64,000 nt of DNA from Pseudomonas fluorescens (GTDB lineage Bacteria > Pseudomonadota > Gammaproteobacteria > Pseudomonadales > Pseudomonadaceae), in NCBI RefSeq assembly GCF_000968015.1, contig NZ_LACH01000031.1, forward strand, positions 1-64,000, given 5' to 3'. The notes below the pieces were generated by a model that did not search any database, was not told the DNA's origin, and saw only the letters and a program-made list of their open reading frames with translations. A program made the translations under genes and the position numbers. Below are positions 28,058-36,032 of this stretch, piece by piece (the first letter of the stretch is position 1; every line of letters starts with the position of its first letter).

Positions 28058-28528
28058 TCAGGCTTGCCGACCTGCAAAGGAAACGAGTGTGAACGGTTTG
28101 GAATTAGCGGGTAACTGAAACTGACTTTGTCCGACCTGAAAGGCGAAGGCTTCGATCAGGGATGTCTGTTCGCTGTCATCAAGGCTGAGTTGGCCGGTCT
28201 TCTGATCGATAAGCTCAAGTTGCCAGGCGATCAACGTCAGGCAGTCTTTCAGCGCGCTCAGGGCCTGGTCGTGTAAATCCATGTGATTCTGGGCATGGCT
28301 CAGCAAGCCATGGATGTGCAACGAAAACTCCGAAACGGCTGCCAGAGCGAGGGCATCAGCCTTGTTGGCCAGTTTGAGCAGGGTGCTAAGCATGCAGTCG
28401 ATGGCATCTTTGTCATTACTGATCAGTTGCAAATGACTCAGGCATTCCTCGGTTTTAACCAGGAGTGTCTCAGCTTCGACGAGAAACTGCGGGAGCCGGT
28501 GAGCCCATTCTTTACGATCGTTCGGCAT
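28058..28528 (-). CDS. All-helical protein resembling an Hpt domain without the phospho-His
   Basis: A 156-residue protein with no recognised name. It is mostly helical. The segment LLKLANKADALALAAVSEFS followed by LHIHGLLSHA is laid out like the H-box helix pair of an Hpt domain, where the family has HxLKG; here Asn replaces the His. A pseudo-Hpt or adaptor role near signalling genes is an inference. The start ATG 28528 has GGAG six bases upstream; the open frame continues to 28675. The gene is a singlet between a NarX/NarL-type pair and cheV. Confidence 0.7.
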   Translation of the reverse strand: MPNDRKEWAHRLPQFLVEAETLLVKTEECLSHLQLISNDKDAIDCMLSTLLKLANKADALALAAVSEFSLHIHGLLSHAQNHMDLHDQALSALKDCLTLIAWQLELIDQKTGQLSLDDSEQTSLIEAFAFQVGQSQFQLPANSKPFTLVSFAGRQA

Positions 28529-28921
28529 GCTTATCTCCACAACGTCATGACAAATGCGGGAATGTCGTGTGTGTCGACGGGGACGATCAGAGTCCCCGCA
28601 TTGCCATGCCGTCGTGAGATCGCGCGCCGGCCTGTCTGGCTGCAGGCTGGGGAATTCGATAGGGTGGATGGCCACTTACCTGCGATCGCACACAAAAGCC
28701 TGACTCCGTTCATGCAATGAGAATGGCGTCACATTAATGGCTATTGGATATTGCGAATATCAGGTTGGGCCTGATTGCTACTAGGGGAATCCCTTACACG
28801 GGGGAACCAACCGAACGAAACAAGGTCTCGCGGCAGGTGGTGGGGCAGATGAAATCGCCTGGCCAGTAAAGCATGATGTTAATATGACATCAATGTTTGG
28901 TCGTGGCATTTTACAGGGGGG
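28529..28921. other. Intergenic region upstream of cheV
   Basis: A 393-bp stretch between the divergent pseudo-Hpt gene and the cheV promoter. I see no convincing gene or RNA. The first part (28529-28730) could encode an N-terminal extension of the minus-strand gene, but lacks a ribosome site. AT-rich sequence lies at 28725-28760 and 28870-28900. Confidence 0.4.
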
Positions 28922-28948
28922 TCAAGGTCCGGCGAAAACAGCCGATAA
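28922..28948 (+). promoter_or_regulatory. FliA (sigma-28)-type promoter of cheV
   Basis: TCAA at 28922-28925 and a perfect GCCGATAA at 28941-28948 are separated by 15 bases, matching the flagellar sigma-28 consensus. Transcription would begin near 28956, about 35 bp before the cheV start codon. This places cheV in the motility regulon. Confidence 0.75.
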
Positions 28949-28990
28949 CCCCCTTTAGTGAATTCATCAGAACAAGCCCAGGAGTCATTG

Positions 28991-29926
28991 ATGGCCGGCA
29001 TTCTCGACACGGTAGACCAACGCACGCAACTGGTGGGTGAGAATCGCCTGGAAATTCTCATGTTCCGGTTGGCCGGACGGCAATTGTTCGCGATCAACGT
29101 GTTCAAAGTGCAGGAAGTGCTGCAACTGCCGAAGCTGACCCTGATGCCCCAGCGTCATCCATTTGTCTGCGGCGTGGTTAATCTGCGTGGCCAGACCCTG
29201 CCGGTGATCGACCTGTCCCAGGCCATCGGCATGCGCCCGCTGGTGCCAAGCCCGACCAGTACAATCATCGTTACCGAGTACAACCGTTCGGTGCAGGCGT
29301 TCCTGGTCGGTGGTGTGGACCGTATCGTCAACATGAACTGGGAAGCCATTCTGCCGCCGCCGACCAGCGCCGGTCGTCAGCATTACCTGACGGCCATCAG
29401 CAAGGTCGACGATCAATTGGTGGAAATCATCGACGTCGAAAAAGTCCTGGCGGAAATCGTCCCGTACAACGCCAAGGTCTCGCGCGACAAACTCGACGAT
29501 CCGGTTCTGGAACGTGCCCGTGGCCGTGAAGTGCTGCTGGTGGACGACTCGAACGTGGCGCTGTCGCAATTGCGTGACACCCTGGGTCAGTTGGGCGTGA
29601 AGATGCACATCGCCAGCGATGGCTTGAAGGCACTGAACATGCTCAAGGCCTGGGCCGATACCGGTGTGAACATGACCGACAAACTGCTGATGGTCTTCAC
29701 CGACGCAGAAATGCCGGAAATGGACGGCTATCGCCTGACCACGGAAATCCGCAACGACCCGCGTCTGCGTGGCCTTTATGTGGTTCTGCATACCTCGTTG
29801 TCCGGCAGCTTCAACGACTCGATGGTGAAGAAGGTCGGCTGCGACAACTTCCTCTCCAAATTCCAGCCGGACAAACTCGTCGACGTGGTGCGCCAGCGCT
29901 TGATGCTGGACGCAGTTCCGGCCTGA
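28991..29926 (+). CDS. cheV: Chemotaxis coupling protein CheV
   Basis: A 311-residue CheV, a scaffold between chemoreceptors and CheA at the cell pole. An N-terminal CheW-like domain (about 20-160; VVNLRGQTLPVIDLS) is followed by a receiver domain (about 175-305; LLVDDSNVALSQL, acceptor Asp in MVFTDAEMPEMDG). I start at ATG 28991 (MAGILDTVDQRTQL), which has AGGAG seven bases upstream; the upstream in-frame ATG 28958 has none. It is driven by a FliA-type promoter and stands alone. Confidence 0.92.
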   Translation: MAGILDTVDQRTQLVGENRLEILMFRLAGRQLFAINVFKVQEVLQLPKLTLMPQRHPFVCGVVNLRGQTLPVIDLSQAIGMRPLVPSPTSTIIVTEYNRSVQAFLVGGVDRIVNMNWEAILPPPTSAGRQHYLTAISKVDDQLVEIIDVEKVLAEIVPYNAKVSRDKLDDPVLERARGREVLLVDDSNVALSQLRDTLGQLGVKMHIASDGLKALNMLKAWADTGVNMTDKLLMVFTDAEMPEMDGYRLTTEIRNDPRLRGLYVVLHTSLSGSFNDSMVKKVGCDNFLSKFQPDKLVDVVRQRLMLDAVPA

Positions 29927-29937
29927 AATGGGCATGA

Positions 29938-30012
29938 GGAGCCAGGCTTGCCGGCGTAGGCGTCCTCAAGAGCGCCTTCGCCGGCAAGTCGGATCGCCGC
30001 ACCGCTGGCTCC
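29938..30012. repeat. REP-like nested hairpin
   Basis: A Pseudomonas-type nested inverted repeat. GGAGCC...GGCTCC forms the outer pair, and GCTTGCCGGCG pairs with CGCCGGCAAG inside, with a further GGCGTCCTCAAGAGCGCC-type stem at the top. It lies between cheV and the MOSC gene and can fold as a transcript-end structure. Confidence 0.8.
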
Positions 30013-30103
30013 TACGAAAAGCGGGTAAGCCCCCGCCACAGAGCCTTTGATTCGGCGATCAAGCTCGTATAGGGTGGCGTTTTTGCCCACCAGGGAGCTG
30101 GCC

Positions 30104-30910
30104 ATGTTGCGTCTGAGCGCGCTGTATCGTTATCCGTTGAAATCCGGCAAGGGCGAGACCTTGCAGCAGGTCAGCCTCGACAAGCTGGGCCTGGACGGTG
30201 ATCGACGCTGGATGCTGGTGGACGAGGCCAGCGGGCGCTTTCTGACCCAACGTGCGGTGGCGCAGATGAGTCAGCTGTCGGCGTTGTGGAATGCCGACGG
30301 TGGCTTGACCCTCAGTGCGCCGGGCCGCTCACCGATCGATATCGCCTTGCCTGCCAGCGACGCGCAACTGCGTGGCGTGACCATCTGGCGCGATACGTTG
30401 CGTGTGCCGGATGCCGGTGATGAGGCGGGCGCGTGGGTCAGCGAATTCATTGGCAAACCGACTCGCCTGGTGCAAGTCCCTCTTGATCGCGCACGGACCA
30501 CACAGGCCGGCTACGGCAAGGATGACGATCAGGTGGCCTTCGCCGATGGCTTTCCGTTGTTGCTGATCGGGCAGGCTTCACTGGAGGACTTGTCGCAAAA
30601 AGTCGGCCGCCCGCTGGAAATGCTGCGTTTTCGGCCGAATCTGGTGATCGAGGGCAGCGAGGCGTATGCCGAAGATGGCTGGAAGCGTATCCGCATCGGC
30701 GATGTCGAGTTCCGCGTGGTCAAGTCGTGTTCACGTTGCATTCTGACCACCATTGACCCGCAAACCGGCGAGCGTAGCGAAGATCGCGAACCACTGGCCA
30801 CGTTGCAGAAATACCGTGCCGAGGCCGATGGTGCGATGTTCGGACAGAACCTGGTCAACGACAGCAATGGCCAACTTGAAGTCGGTATGCCGGTGACGGT
30901 TCTGGAATAA
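30104..30910 (+). CDS. MOSC-domain protein (YcbX-like)
   Basis: A 268-residue protein with an N-terminal MOSC beta-barrel (LYRYPLKSGKGETL, LGLDGDRRWMLVD) and a C-terminal MOSC domain. The conserved MOSC cysteine is in VVKSCSRCILTTIDP. The family binds a molybdenum-cofactor ligand, and E. coli YcbX detoxifies N-hydroxylated bases. The C-terminal 2Fe-2S domain of YcbX is missing here, so an external electron donor would be needed (inference). AGGGAG precedes ATG 30104. A strong terminator follows at 30939-30974. Confidence 0.87.
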   Translation: MLRLSALYRYPLKSGKGETLQQVSLDKLGLDGDRRWMLVDEASGRFLTQRAVAQMSQLSALWNADGGLTLSAPGRSPIDIALPASDAQLRGVTIWRDTLRVPDAGDEAGAWVSEFIGKPTRLVQVPLDRARTTQAGYGKDDDQVAFADGFPLLLIGQASLEDLSQKVGRPLEMLRFRPNLVIEGSEAYAEDGWKRIRIGDVEFRVVKSCSRCILTTIDPQTGERSEDREPLATLQKYRAEADGAMFGQNLVNDSNGQLEVGMPVTVLE

Positions 30911-30938
30911 GACAATTTGAATTACTGCCCTTGAACAA

Positions 30939-30974
30939 AAAATGCCCGAGTCCTTGGACTCGGGCATTTTTTTT
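30939..30974. terminator. Bidirectional rho-independent terminator
   Basis: AATGCCCGAGTCC and GGACTCGGGCATT pair perfectly around a TT loop, flanked by A and T tracts. It ends the MOSC gene on plus and the ppnP gene on minus. Confidence 0.95.
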
Positions 30975-30995
30975 GTCGCTGTGAAACCCAGGGGT

Positions 30996-31280
30996 TTAGC
31001 CGCGGTATTCGCACAGGTAAGCGGTGTCGACGGCCACTTTCAGCTGGAACTTGCTGTTGGCGGGTACGTTGAACTGGCTGCCGGCGGCGAAGGTTTCCCA
31101 GTCGCTGCTGTCCGGAAGTTTGACGGTCAGGGCGCCGGACACCACGTGCATGATTTCACGCTGGCTGGTGCCGAATTCGTATTCGCCCGGTGCCATGACG
31201 CCGATGGTCGCAGGACCTTCAGCGGTGCCAAAGGCGATCGACTTGACGGTGCCGTCGAAGTACTCGTTGACTTTAAACAT
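30996..31280 (-). CDS. ppnP: Pyrimidine/purine nucleoside phosphorylase
   Basis: A 94-residue single cupin protein of the PpnP (YaiE/DUF1255) family, which cleaves nucleosides with phosphate to base plus ribose-1-phosphate. The length equals E. coli PpnP; signatures are [31 protein letters not shown] and [14 protein letters not shown] start at ATG 31280 ([10 protein letters not shown]), with GAGGAA upstream; the longer frame to 31334 lacks a ribosome site. Confidence 0.93.
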   Translation of the reverse strand: MFKVNEYFDGTVKSIAFGTAEGPATIGVMAPGEYEFGTSQREIMHVVSGALTVKLPDSSDWETFAAGSQFNVPANSKFQLKVAVDTAYLCEYRG

Positions 31281-31349
31281 GGGCGATTCCTCGAAAAGGG
31301 CTAAAAAGGGCCGGCCAGTATGCACAAGGCCCATGCCGGCGTCACCTCT

Positions 31350-31892
31350 CTAAGACGGAAGAACCAGTGGCATTAATCGTGCGGTATTGCGCGCATCTTC
31401 CAGCGCCCGATGTTGTTGGCCACTGAACTGCATGCCCGCCAGTTGCAGCGCGGCATTGAGCCCCAGCGGGCGTTCCAGCCGGCGAGCCTTGGCAAAGCGC
31501 TGTTTGAGGTTCATGTGCGGCACCCGGCTCAGGGCGCTGTCGAGTTGCAGGCGCTCCCACTCCTGAACCAACTGTTTGCGATCGTAATCGCCCCAGCTGG
31601 CCCAGCCTTCGAGGCGCGAGTGATGCTGACCGAGCCACTGCTCAAACGACGCCCAGACCTCATTCAGCGGCTGCGCGGCGTCGATGTTGGCCTGGGTGAT
31701 GCGGGTCAGTTGCCGGCAAAACGGCGTCAGCAAGGGCCGACGCAGCGGCCGGACGAAACGCTGGAAAGCATCCAGTTCACGCCCCTTGCGGTCCACCAGG
31801 GTGGCGCCGATTTCGATGATTTCCATTTCCGTTACTGGCCAACCACCCTCATCGGTGGTGGCTTCTAGATCAATGACCAGCCAATGAGGCAT
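31350..31892 (-). CDS. DEDDh-family 3'-5' exonuclease
   Basis: A 180-residue exonuclease of the DnaQ/ERI-1-like DEDDh family. Exo I is VIDLEATTDE, where Asp and Glu bind the two metals; exo II lies in WASWGDYDRKQL; exo III is HRALEDARNTARL with the His and Asp. It degrades DNA or RNA 3' ends, but the substrate is not known. The start is ATG 31892 (MPHWLVIDLEAT), with AGGAA seven bases upstream. Confidence 0.88.
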   Translation of the reverse strand: MPHWLVIDLEATTDEGGWPVTEMEIIEIGATLVDRKGRELDAFQRFVRPLRRPLLTPFCRQLTRITQANIDAAQPLNEVWASFEQWLGQHHSRLEGWASWGDYDRKQLVQEWERLQLDSALSRVPHMNLKQRFAKARRLERPLGLNAALQLAGMQFSGQQHRALEDARNTARLMPLVLPS

Positions 31893-31963
31893 CGCAGGGT
31901 TCCTGGTATCCGCGTCCTGATAGGGCTTGAGCGTAGCCAAACCCGGCGGATCCGCCTAGCGGC

Positions 31964-33925
31964 TTATTCGACCTCCAACAAAATCTGACGATTTTTCACC
32001 TGATCGCCAACCCTGACCTGCAAGCGTTTGAGCACGCCGTCGATACCCGATTTGAGCGGATGCTCCATTTTCATGGCCTCCAGCACGACCAGCAACTGGC
32101 CTTTACTGACCGTGCTGCCCTCAGTCACCAGCACGTCGACGATCGCCCCGTCCATCGGAGCCTTGAGGGTGCCGGTGCTGACGCTGGCCTGGGCGCCGAC
32201 CAAGGCCTGCGTCCGGTCCACCAGCCGCACACTGCCGGGGCGGGTGAACAGCCAGAGTTGCCCGGCCTCGAGACGGTAAGCATGACGTCGCCGGATGCCG
32301 TTGATTTCCAGGCTGGCCCAGCGTCCGTCGCACTGGATGATCTTTAATTCAAAGGGCGTTGTGGCGACTTGAATCCGATACGGTTCACCCGGCACAGCGT
32401 TCAATTCCACCGGCCACTCCTGATCCTCAAGGCCGATTCGATAGTGCAGCGGCACGCTGGCGTTGTTGCGCCAACCGGCCAGTGGCGCGTGATGAACCTG
32501 CGCCGAGGCCTGATAGAACAGCGCAGCAGCGATGGCTAGTTCTTCGGCGCTCGGCACATGCGCATGCAGGCAGGGATGCTCGGCAAAGTGTGCCGGGATG
32601 AACCCGGTGCTGAACTCGCCACTGATGAAATGCGGGTGTTCGAGCAGGCTGGCGAGCAAGCGCTGATTGCTTTGCACGCCGAGCAGCACGCTGTCCTGCA
32701 CCGCCCGCAGCAACTTACGTCGGGCTTCTTCGCGGGTGGCGCCGTGGGCGATGATCTTGCCCAGCATCGGGTCATAAAACGGGCTGACTGTCTGGCCTTC
32801 GATCAGGCCATGATCGATCCGCACGCCGCCCTGCAACGCGGGCTCCCAGGCAGTGATGCGACCGGTTTGTGGGAGAAAACCGTGTGCCGGATCTTCGGCG
32901 TACAAACGGACTTCCATGGCATGTCCGTTGAGCTGCACTTGCTCCTGGCACAACGGCAGAGGCAGTCCTTCGGCGACGTGCAACTGCCAGGCCACCAGAT
33001 CGAGGCCAGTGATCAATTCAGTCACCGGGTGTTCCACCTGGAGTCGGGTGTTCATCTCCAGAAAGTAAAACTGCCCGCACGCGTCCAGCAGGAACTCGAC
33101 GGTGCCAGCGCCGACGTAATTCACGGCGCGACCCGCCTTGAGCGCCGCTTCGCCCATGGCCTGACGCAACTCGGCGGTCATCACCGGGCAGGGTGCTTCT
33201 TCGATGACTTTTTGATGGCGACGCTGGATCGAGCAATCGCGCTCGCCAAGGTAGATCAGGTTGCCGTGCAGGTCGCCGAACAGTTGAACTTCGACGTGAC
33301 GTGGGTCGATCAGCGCTTGCTCGAGAATCAGTTCGCCGCTGCCAAACCCATGCAGCGCTTCGGAGCGGGCGGTGCGCAGTTGTTCGAGCAAATCATTGGC
33401 CTCGTGCACCAGGCGCATGCCCCGCCCGCCACCGCCGGCACTGGCCTTGATCATCAGCGGATAGCCGATGCGTGCGGCTTCGCGGCTGAGGGTTGCGTCG
33501 TCCTGTGCTTCGCCCTGATAACCCTTGATGCACGGCACACCGGCATCGAGCATGGCAAGTTTCGACAGGCGTTTGCTGCCCATCAGTTCGATGGCGTCGG
33601 GGCTGGGGCCGATGAAGGTGATGCCGGCATCCTGGCAGGCGCGGGCGAAGCCGGCGTTTTCCGATAGGAAGCCGTAGCCTGGATGGATTGCGTCAGCGCC
33701 CGTGCGCCGGGCGGCGTCGAGAATGGCCGGGATATTCAGATAAGACTGCTGCACTGGGGCCGGGCCGACGTTCACGGCTTCGTCTGCCATCTGCACGTGC
33801 AACGCATCGGCGTCGGCATCGCTGAAGATTGCGACCGTGCGATAGCCCAGGGCCTGGGCAGTGCGCTGGATGCGGCAGGCGATTTCACCGCGGTTGGCGA
33901 TCAGGATTTTGCTGAGTCCGGGCAT
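31964..33925 (-). CDS. atuF: Geranyl-CoA carboxylase alpha subunit (biotin-containing)
   Basis: A 653-residue biotin carboxylase plus carrier protein. The N-terminal part is KILIANRGEIACRIQRTA, and the ATP-grasp region has GGGGRGMRLV. The C-terminal biotinyl domain has VLEAMKMEHPL with target Lys619. With AtuC it carboxylates geranyl- or citronellyl-type CoA esters in acyclic terpene catabolism. LiuD (methylcrotonyl-CoA carboxylase) is very similar, and only the atu neighbourhood decides between the two. ATG 33925 has a GGGA upstream. A REP hairpin lies between it and atuE, and no atuG or atuH gene follows. Confidence 0.85.
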   Translation of the reverse strand: MPGLSKILIANRGEIACRIQRTAQALGYRTVAIFSDADADALHVQMADEAVNVGPAPVQQSYLNIPAILDAARRTGADAIHPGYGFLSENAGFARACQDAGITFIGPSPDAIELMGSKRLSKLAMLDAGVPCIKGYQGEAQDDATLSREAARIGYPLMIKASAGGGGRGMRLVHEANDLLEQLRTARSEALHGFGSGELILEQALIDPRHVEVQLFGDLHGNLIYLGERDCSIQRRHQKVIEEAPCPVMTAELRQAMGEAALKAGRAVNYVGAGTVEFLLDACGQFYFLEMNTRLQVEHPVTELITGLDLVAWQLHVAEGLPLPLCQEQVQLNGHAMEVRLYAEDPAHGFLPQTGRITAWEPALQGGVRIDHGLIEGQTVSPFYDPMLGKIIAHGATREEARRKLLRAVQDSVLLGVQSNQRLLASLLEHPHFISGEFSTGFIPAHFAEHPCLHAHVPSAEELAIAAALFYQASAQVHHAPLAGWRNNASVPLHYRIGLEDQEWPVELNAVPGEPYRIQVATTPFELKIIQCDGRWASLEINGIRRRHAYRLEAGQLWLFTRPGSVRLVDRTQALVGAQASVSTGTLKAPMDGAIVDVLVTEGSTVSKGQLLVVLEAMKMEHPLKSGIDGVLKRLQVRVGDQVKNRQILLEVE

Positions 33926-33963
33926 GGGGGTTTCCCTTTTGTTTTGCAGTGGATGTGATGGCC

Positions 33964-34034
33964 TCATCGCGAGCAAGCTCGCTCCCACAGGGTTTTGTGA
34001 ACGACACAGAACCAATGTGGGAGCGAGCTTGCTC
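33964..34034. repeat. REP inverted-repeat pair between atuE and atuF
   Basis: GAGCAAGCTCGCTCCCACA at 33971-33989 pairs with its reverse complement at 34016-34034. It is the same REP family as copies at 57204, 58184 and 63791. Its position inside an operon suggests effects on mRNA stability or partial termination ahead of atuF. Confidence 0.9.
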
Positions 34035-34057
34035 CGGGCGGCGTTCCGACGATGCTG

Positions 34058-34855
34058 TTAAGGCGCCCACCCGGGTTTGCGTTTCTGCACGAAAGCCATG
34101 GTCCCCTCAATACCTTCAGCCCCGGTCACCGCCTCGCTGAACCAATCGGCCGCTTCGTCCAGCAACGCATTCGATGGTTGTCCGGCACTCGCCAGCAACA
34201 GCTTTTTGGTCGTCGCATTGGCCTGCGGCGCGCAGCACAACACGTGGGCCAGAATTTCATCGAGACGCTCGGCCAACGCTTGCGCGTCATGCTCGACAAA
34301 ATGCACCAACCCCATGCGCCGTGCATGTGTGCCATCGAAACGTGCTGCAGTCAGCGCCAGTCGGCGAGTCTGAGTCAGGCCGATGCGCTGCACCACGAAC
34401 GGCGCGATTTGCGCTGGCAGCAGGCCGAGGCTGGTTTCCGGCAGACCGAATTGCGCCTGGTGATCGGCCAAGGCGACGTCGCTGACGCAAGCCAGACCAA
34501 AACCACCGCCGAGCACCGCGCCTTGCAGCACCGTGATCACCACTTGCGGCGCGTGTTGCACCTCTTGCAGCAACGCACCGAACGCGCGATTCAAGTCGCG
34601 ATAGGCGCTCGGGCCTTGAGCGCGTGCGTTGGCCATGTCCTTGATGTCGCCACCGGCGCAAAAATGCCCGCCCGCACCACCGATCACCAGTGCGCGAATG
34701 GCTCGGTCGTCACGCACCGCCGCCAGCACCGCACGCAGTTCGGCGACCATCTGCAAGCTCATGGCGTTGCGGCTTTCGGGGCGGTTGAGGGTGATGTGCA
34801 GGACACCGTTATGCGGTTCGAGCAGCAAGGTCTGGCAAACCGGCAGGGTGCTCAT
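34058..34855 (-). CDS. atuE: Enoyl-CoA hydratase family protein (AtuE)
   Basis: A 265-residue crotonase-fold enzyme. In the atu pathway it is assigned to hydrate isohexenylglutaconyl-CoA. Family motifs include LNRPESRNAMS, GGHFCAGGDIKDM (oxyanion hole) and LGGGFGLACVSDVALAD. The catalytic Glu appears in FGLPETSLGLLP. It overlaps atuD by four bases. Confidence 0.88.
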   Translation of the reverse strand: MSTLPVCQTLLLEPHNGVLHITLNRPESRNAMSLQMVAELRAVLAAVRDDRAIRALVIGGAGGHFCAGGDIKDMANARAQGPSAYRDLNRAFGALLQEVQHAPQVVITVLQGAVLGGGFGLACVSDVALADHQAQFGLPETSLGLLPAQIAPFVVQRIGLTQTRRLALTAARFDGTHARRMGLVHFVEHDAQALAERLDEILAHVLCCAPQANATTKKLLLASAGQPSNALLDEAADWFSEAVTGAEGIEGTMAFVQKRKPGWAP

Positions 34856-36009
34856 TGCTTTTTCCCCGGCAGGATGCCCATGAGTTTGCAGATGATCCCC
34901 AGCATGATTTCGTCGGCACCGCCGCCGATCGACACCAGCCGCACGTCTCGGTAAGCGCGCGCCACCGGGTTGTCCCACATGAAACCCATGCCGCCCCAGT
35001 ATTGCAGGCAGCTGTCGCTGACTTCACGGCCCAGACGCCCGGCCTTGAGTTTGGCCATCGACGCCAGACGGGTGACGTCCTGGCCTTTGATGTACTGCTC
35101 GGTGGCCTGATAGACCAATGCCCGCAGGCATTCAATTTCGGTTTGCAGTTCGGCCAGACGGAAGTGGATGACCTGATTGTCGATCAGCGCACTGCCGAAG
35201 GTTTTACGTTCCTTGCAGTACTCGATGGTGCTGTCGACGCAGTACTCCAGGCCCTTGATCATGTTCGCCGCGCCGAACAGCCGTTCCTCCTGGAACTGCA
35301 GCATCTGCATCATGAACCCCGCGCCTTCATGGCCGATGCGGTTGCGTTGCGGCACGCGCACGTTGTCAAAAAACACCTGGGCGGTTTCCGAGCTGCGCAT
35401 GCCGAGCTTGTCCAGGTGCGAGCTGAGGCTGATGCCCGGCGTGTTCATCGGCACCATGATCAGCGACTTGTTGATGTGCGGTTTGTCGTCCGAGGTGTTG
35501 GCCAGCAGACAGATGAAGTCCGCGCTCGGTGAGTTGGTGATCCACATCTTGCTGCCGTTGATCACGTAGTCGTCGCCGTCCTTGCGGGCGGTGGTTTTCA
35601 AACCGGCCACGTCGGAACCGGCGCCGACTTCGGAAACACCGATGCAGCCGACCTGCTCGCCAGTGATCGCCGGCCGCAGGAATTCTTCGCGCAGTTCATC
35701 GGAGCCGAAACGCGCCAGCGCCGGGGTGCACATGTCGGTCTGCACGCCGATGGACATCGGAATGCCGCCGCAGTGGATGGTGCCGAACTCTTCAGCCGCG
35801 ACGATCGAATAGCTGTAATCGAGCCCCATGCCGCCAAACTTTTCCGGTTTGGAAATCCCCAGCAGGCCGAGGTCGCCGGCCTTGCGGAAGATCTCGTGGA
35901 TCGGAAAGCGTCCAGCCTTTTCCCATTCCTCGACGTGAGGATTGATCTCGTGATCGACGAATTGGCGGACGGTGCGGCGCAGTGCTTCGTGTTCCTGGGT
36001 GAAGATCAT
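34852..36009 (-). CDS. atuD: Acyl-CoA dehydrogenase (citronellyl-CoA dehydrogenase)
   Basis: A 385-residue FAD acyl-CoA dehydrogenase. It contains QVGCIGVSEVGAGSDV and MWITNSPSADF typical of the family, and YGGMGF-like LQYWGGMGFMWDNPV near the C-terminus. In the atu cluster it is assigned to oxidise citronellyl-CoA to geranyl-CoA. It lies between atuC (23-bp gap) and atuE (4-bp overlap). Confidence 0.9.
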   Translation of the reverse strand: MIFTQEHEALRRTVRQFVDHEINPHVEEWEKAGRFPIHEIFRKAGDLGLLGISKPEKFGGMGLDYSYSIVAAEEFGTIHCGGIPMSIGVQTDMCTPALARFGSDELREEFLRPAITGEQVGCIGVSEVGAGSDVAGLKTTARKDGDDYVINGSKMWITNSPSADFICLLANTSDDKPHINKSLIMVPMNTPGISLSSHLDKLGMRSSETAQVFFDNVRVPQRNRIGHEGAGFMMQMLQFQEERLFGAANMIKGLEYCVDSTIEYCKERKTFGSALIDNQVIHFRLAELQTEIECLRALVYQATEQYIKGQDVTRLASMAKLKAGRLGREVSDSCLQYWGGMGFMWDNPVARAYRDVRLVSIGGGADEIMLGIICKLMGILPGKKQ

Positions 36010-36032
36010 TTTTATTGTTCTCCTTATCGTCC

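Noticed and set aside
28529..28675. N-terminal extension of the pseudo-Hpt gene
   Set aside because: The extension is Arg/His-rich and has no ribosome site, whereas ATG 28528 has GGAG at the right distance.
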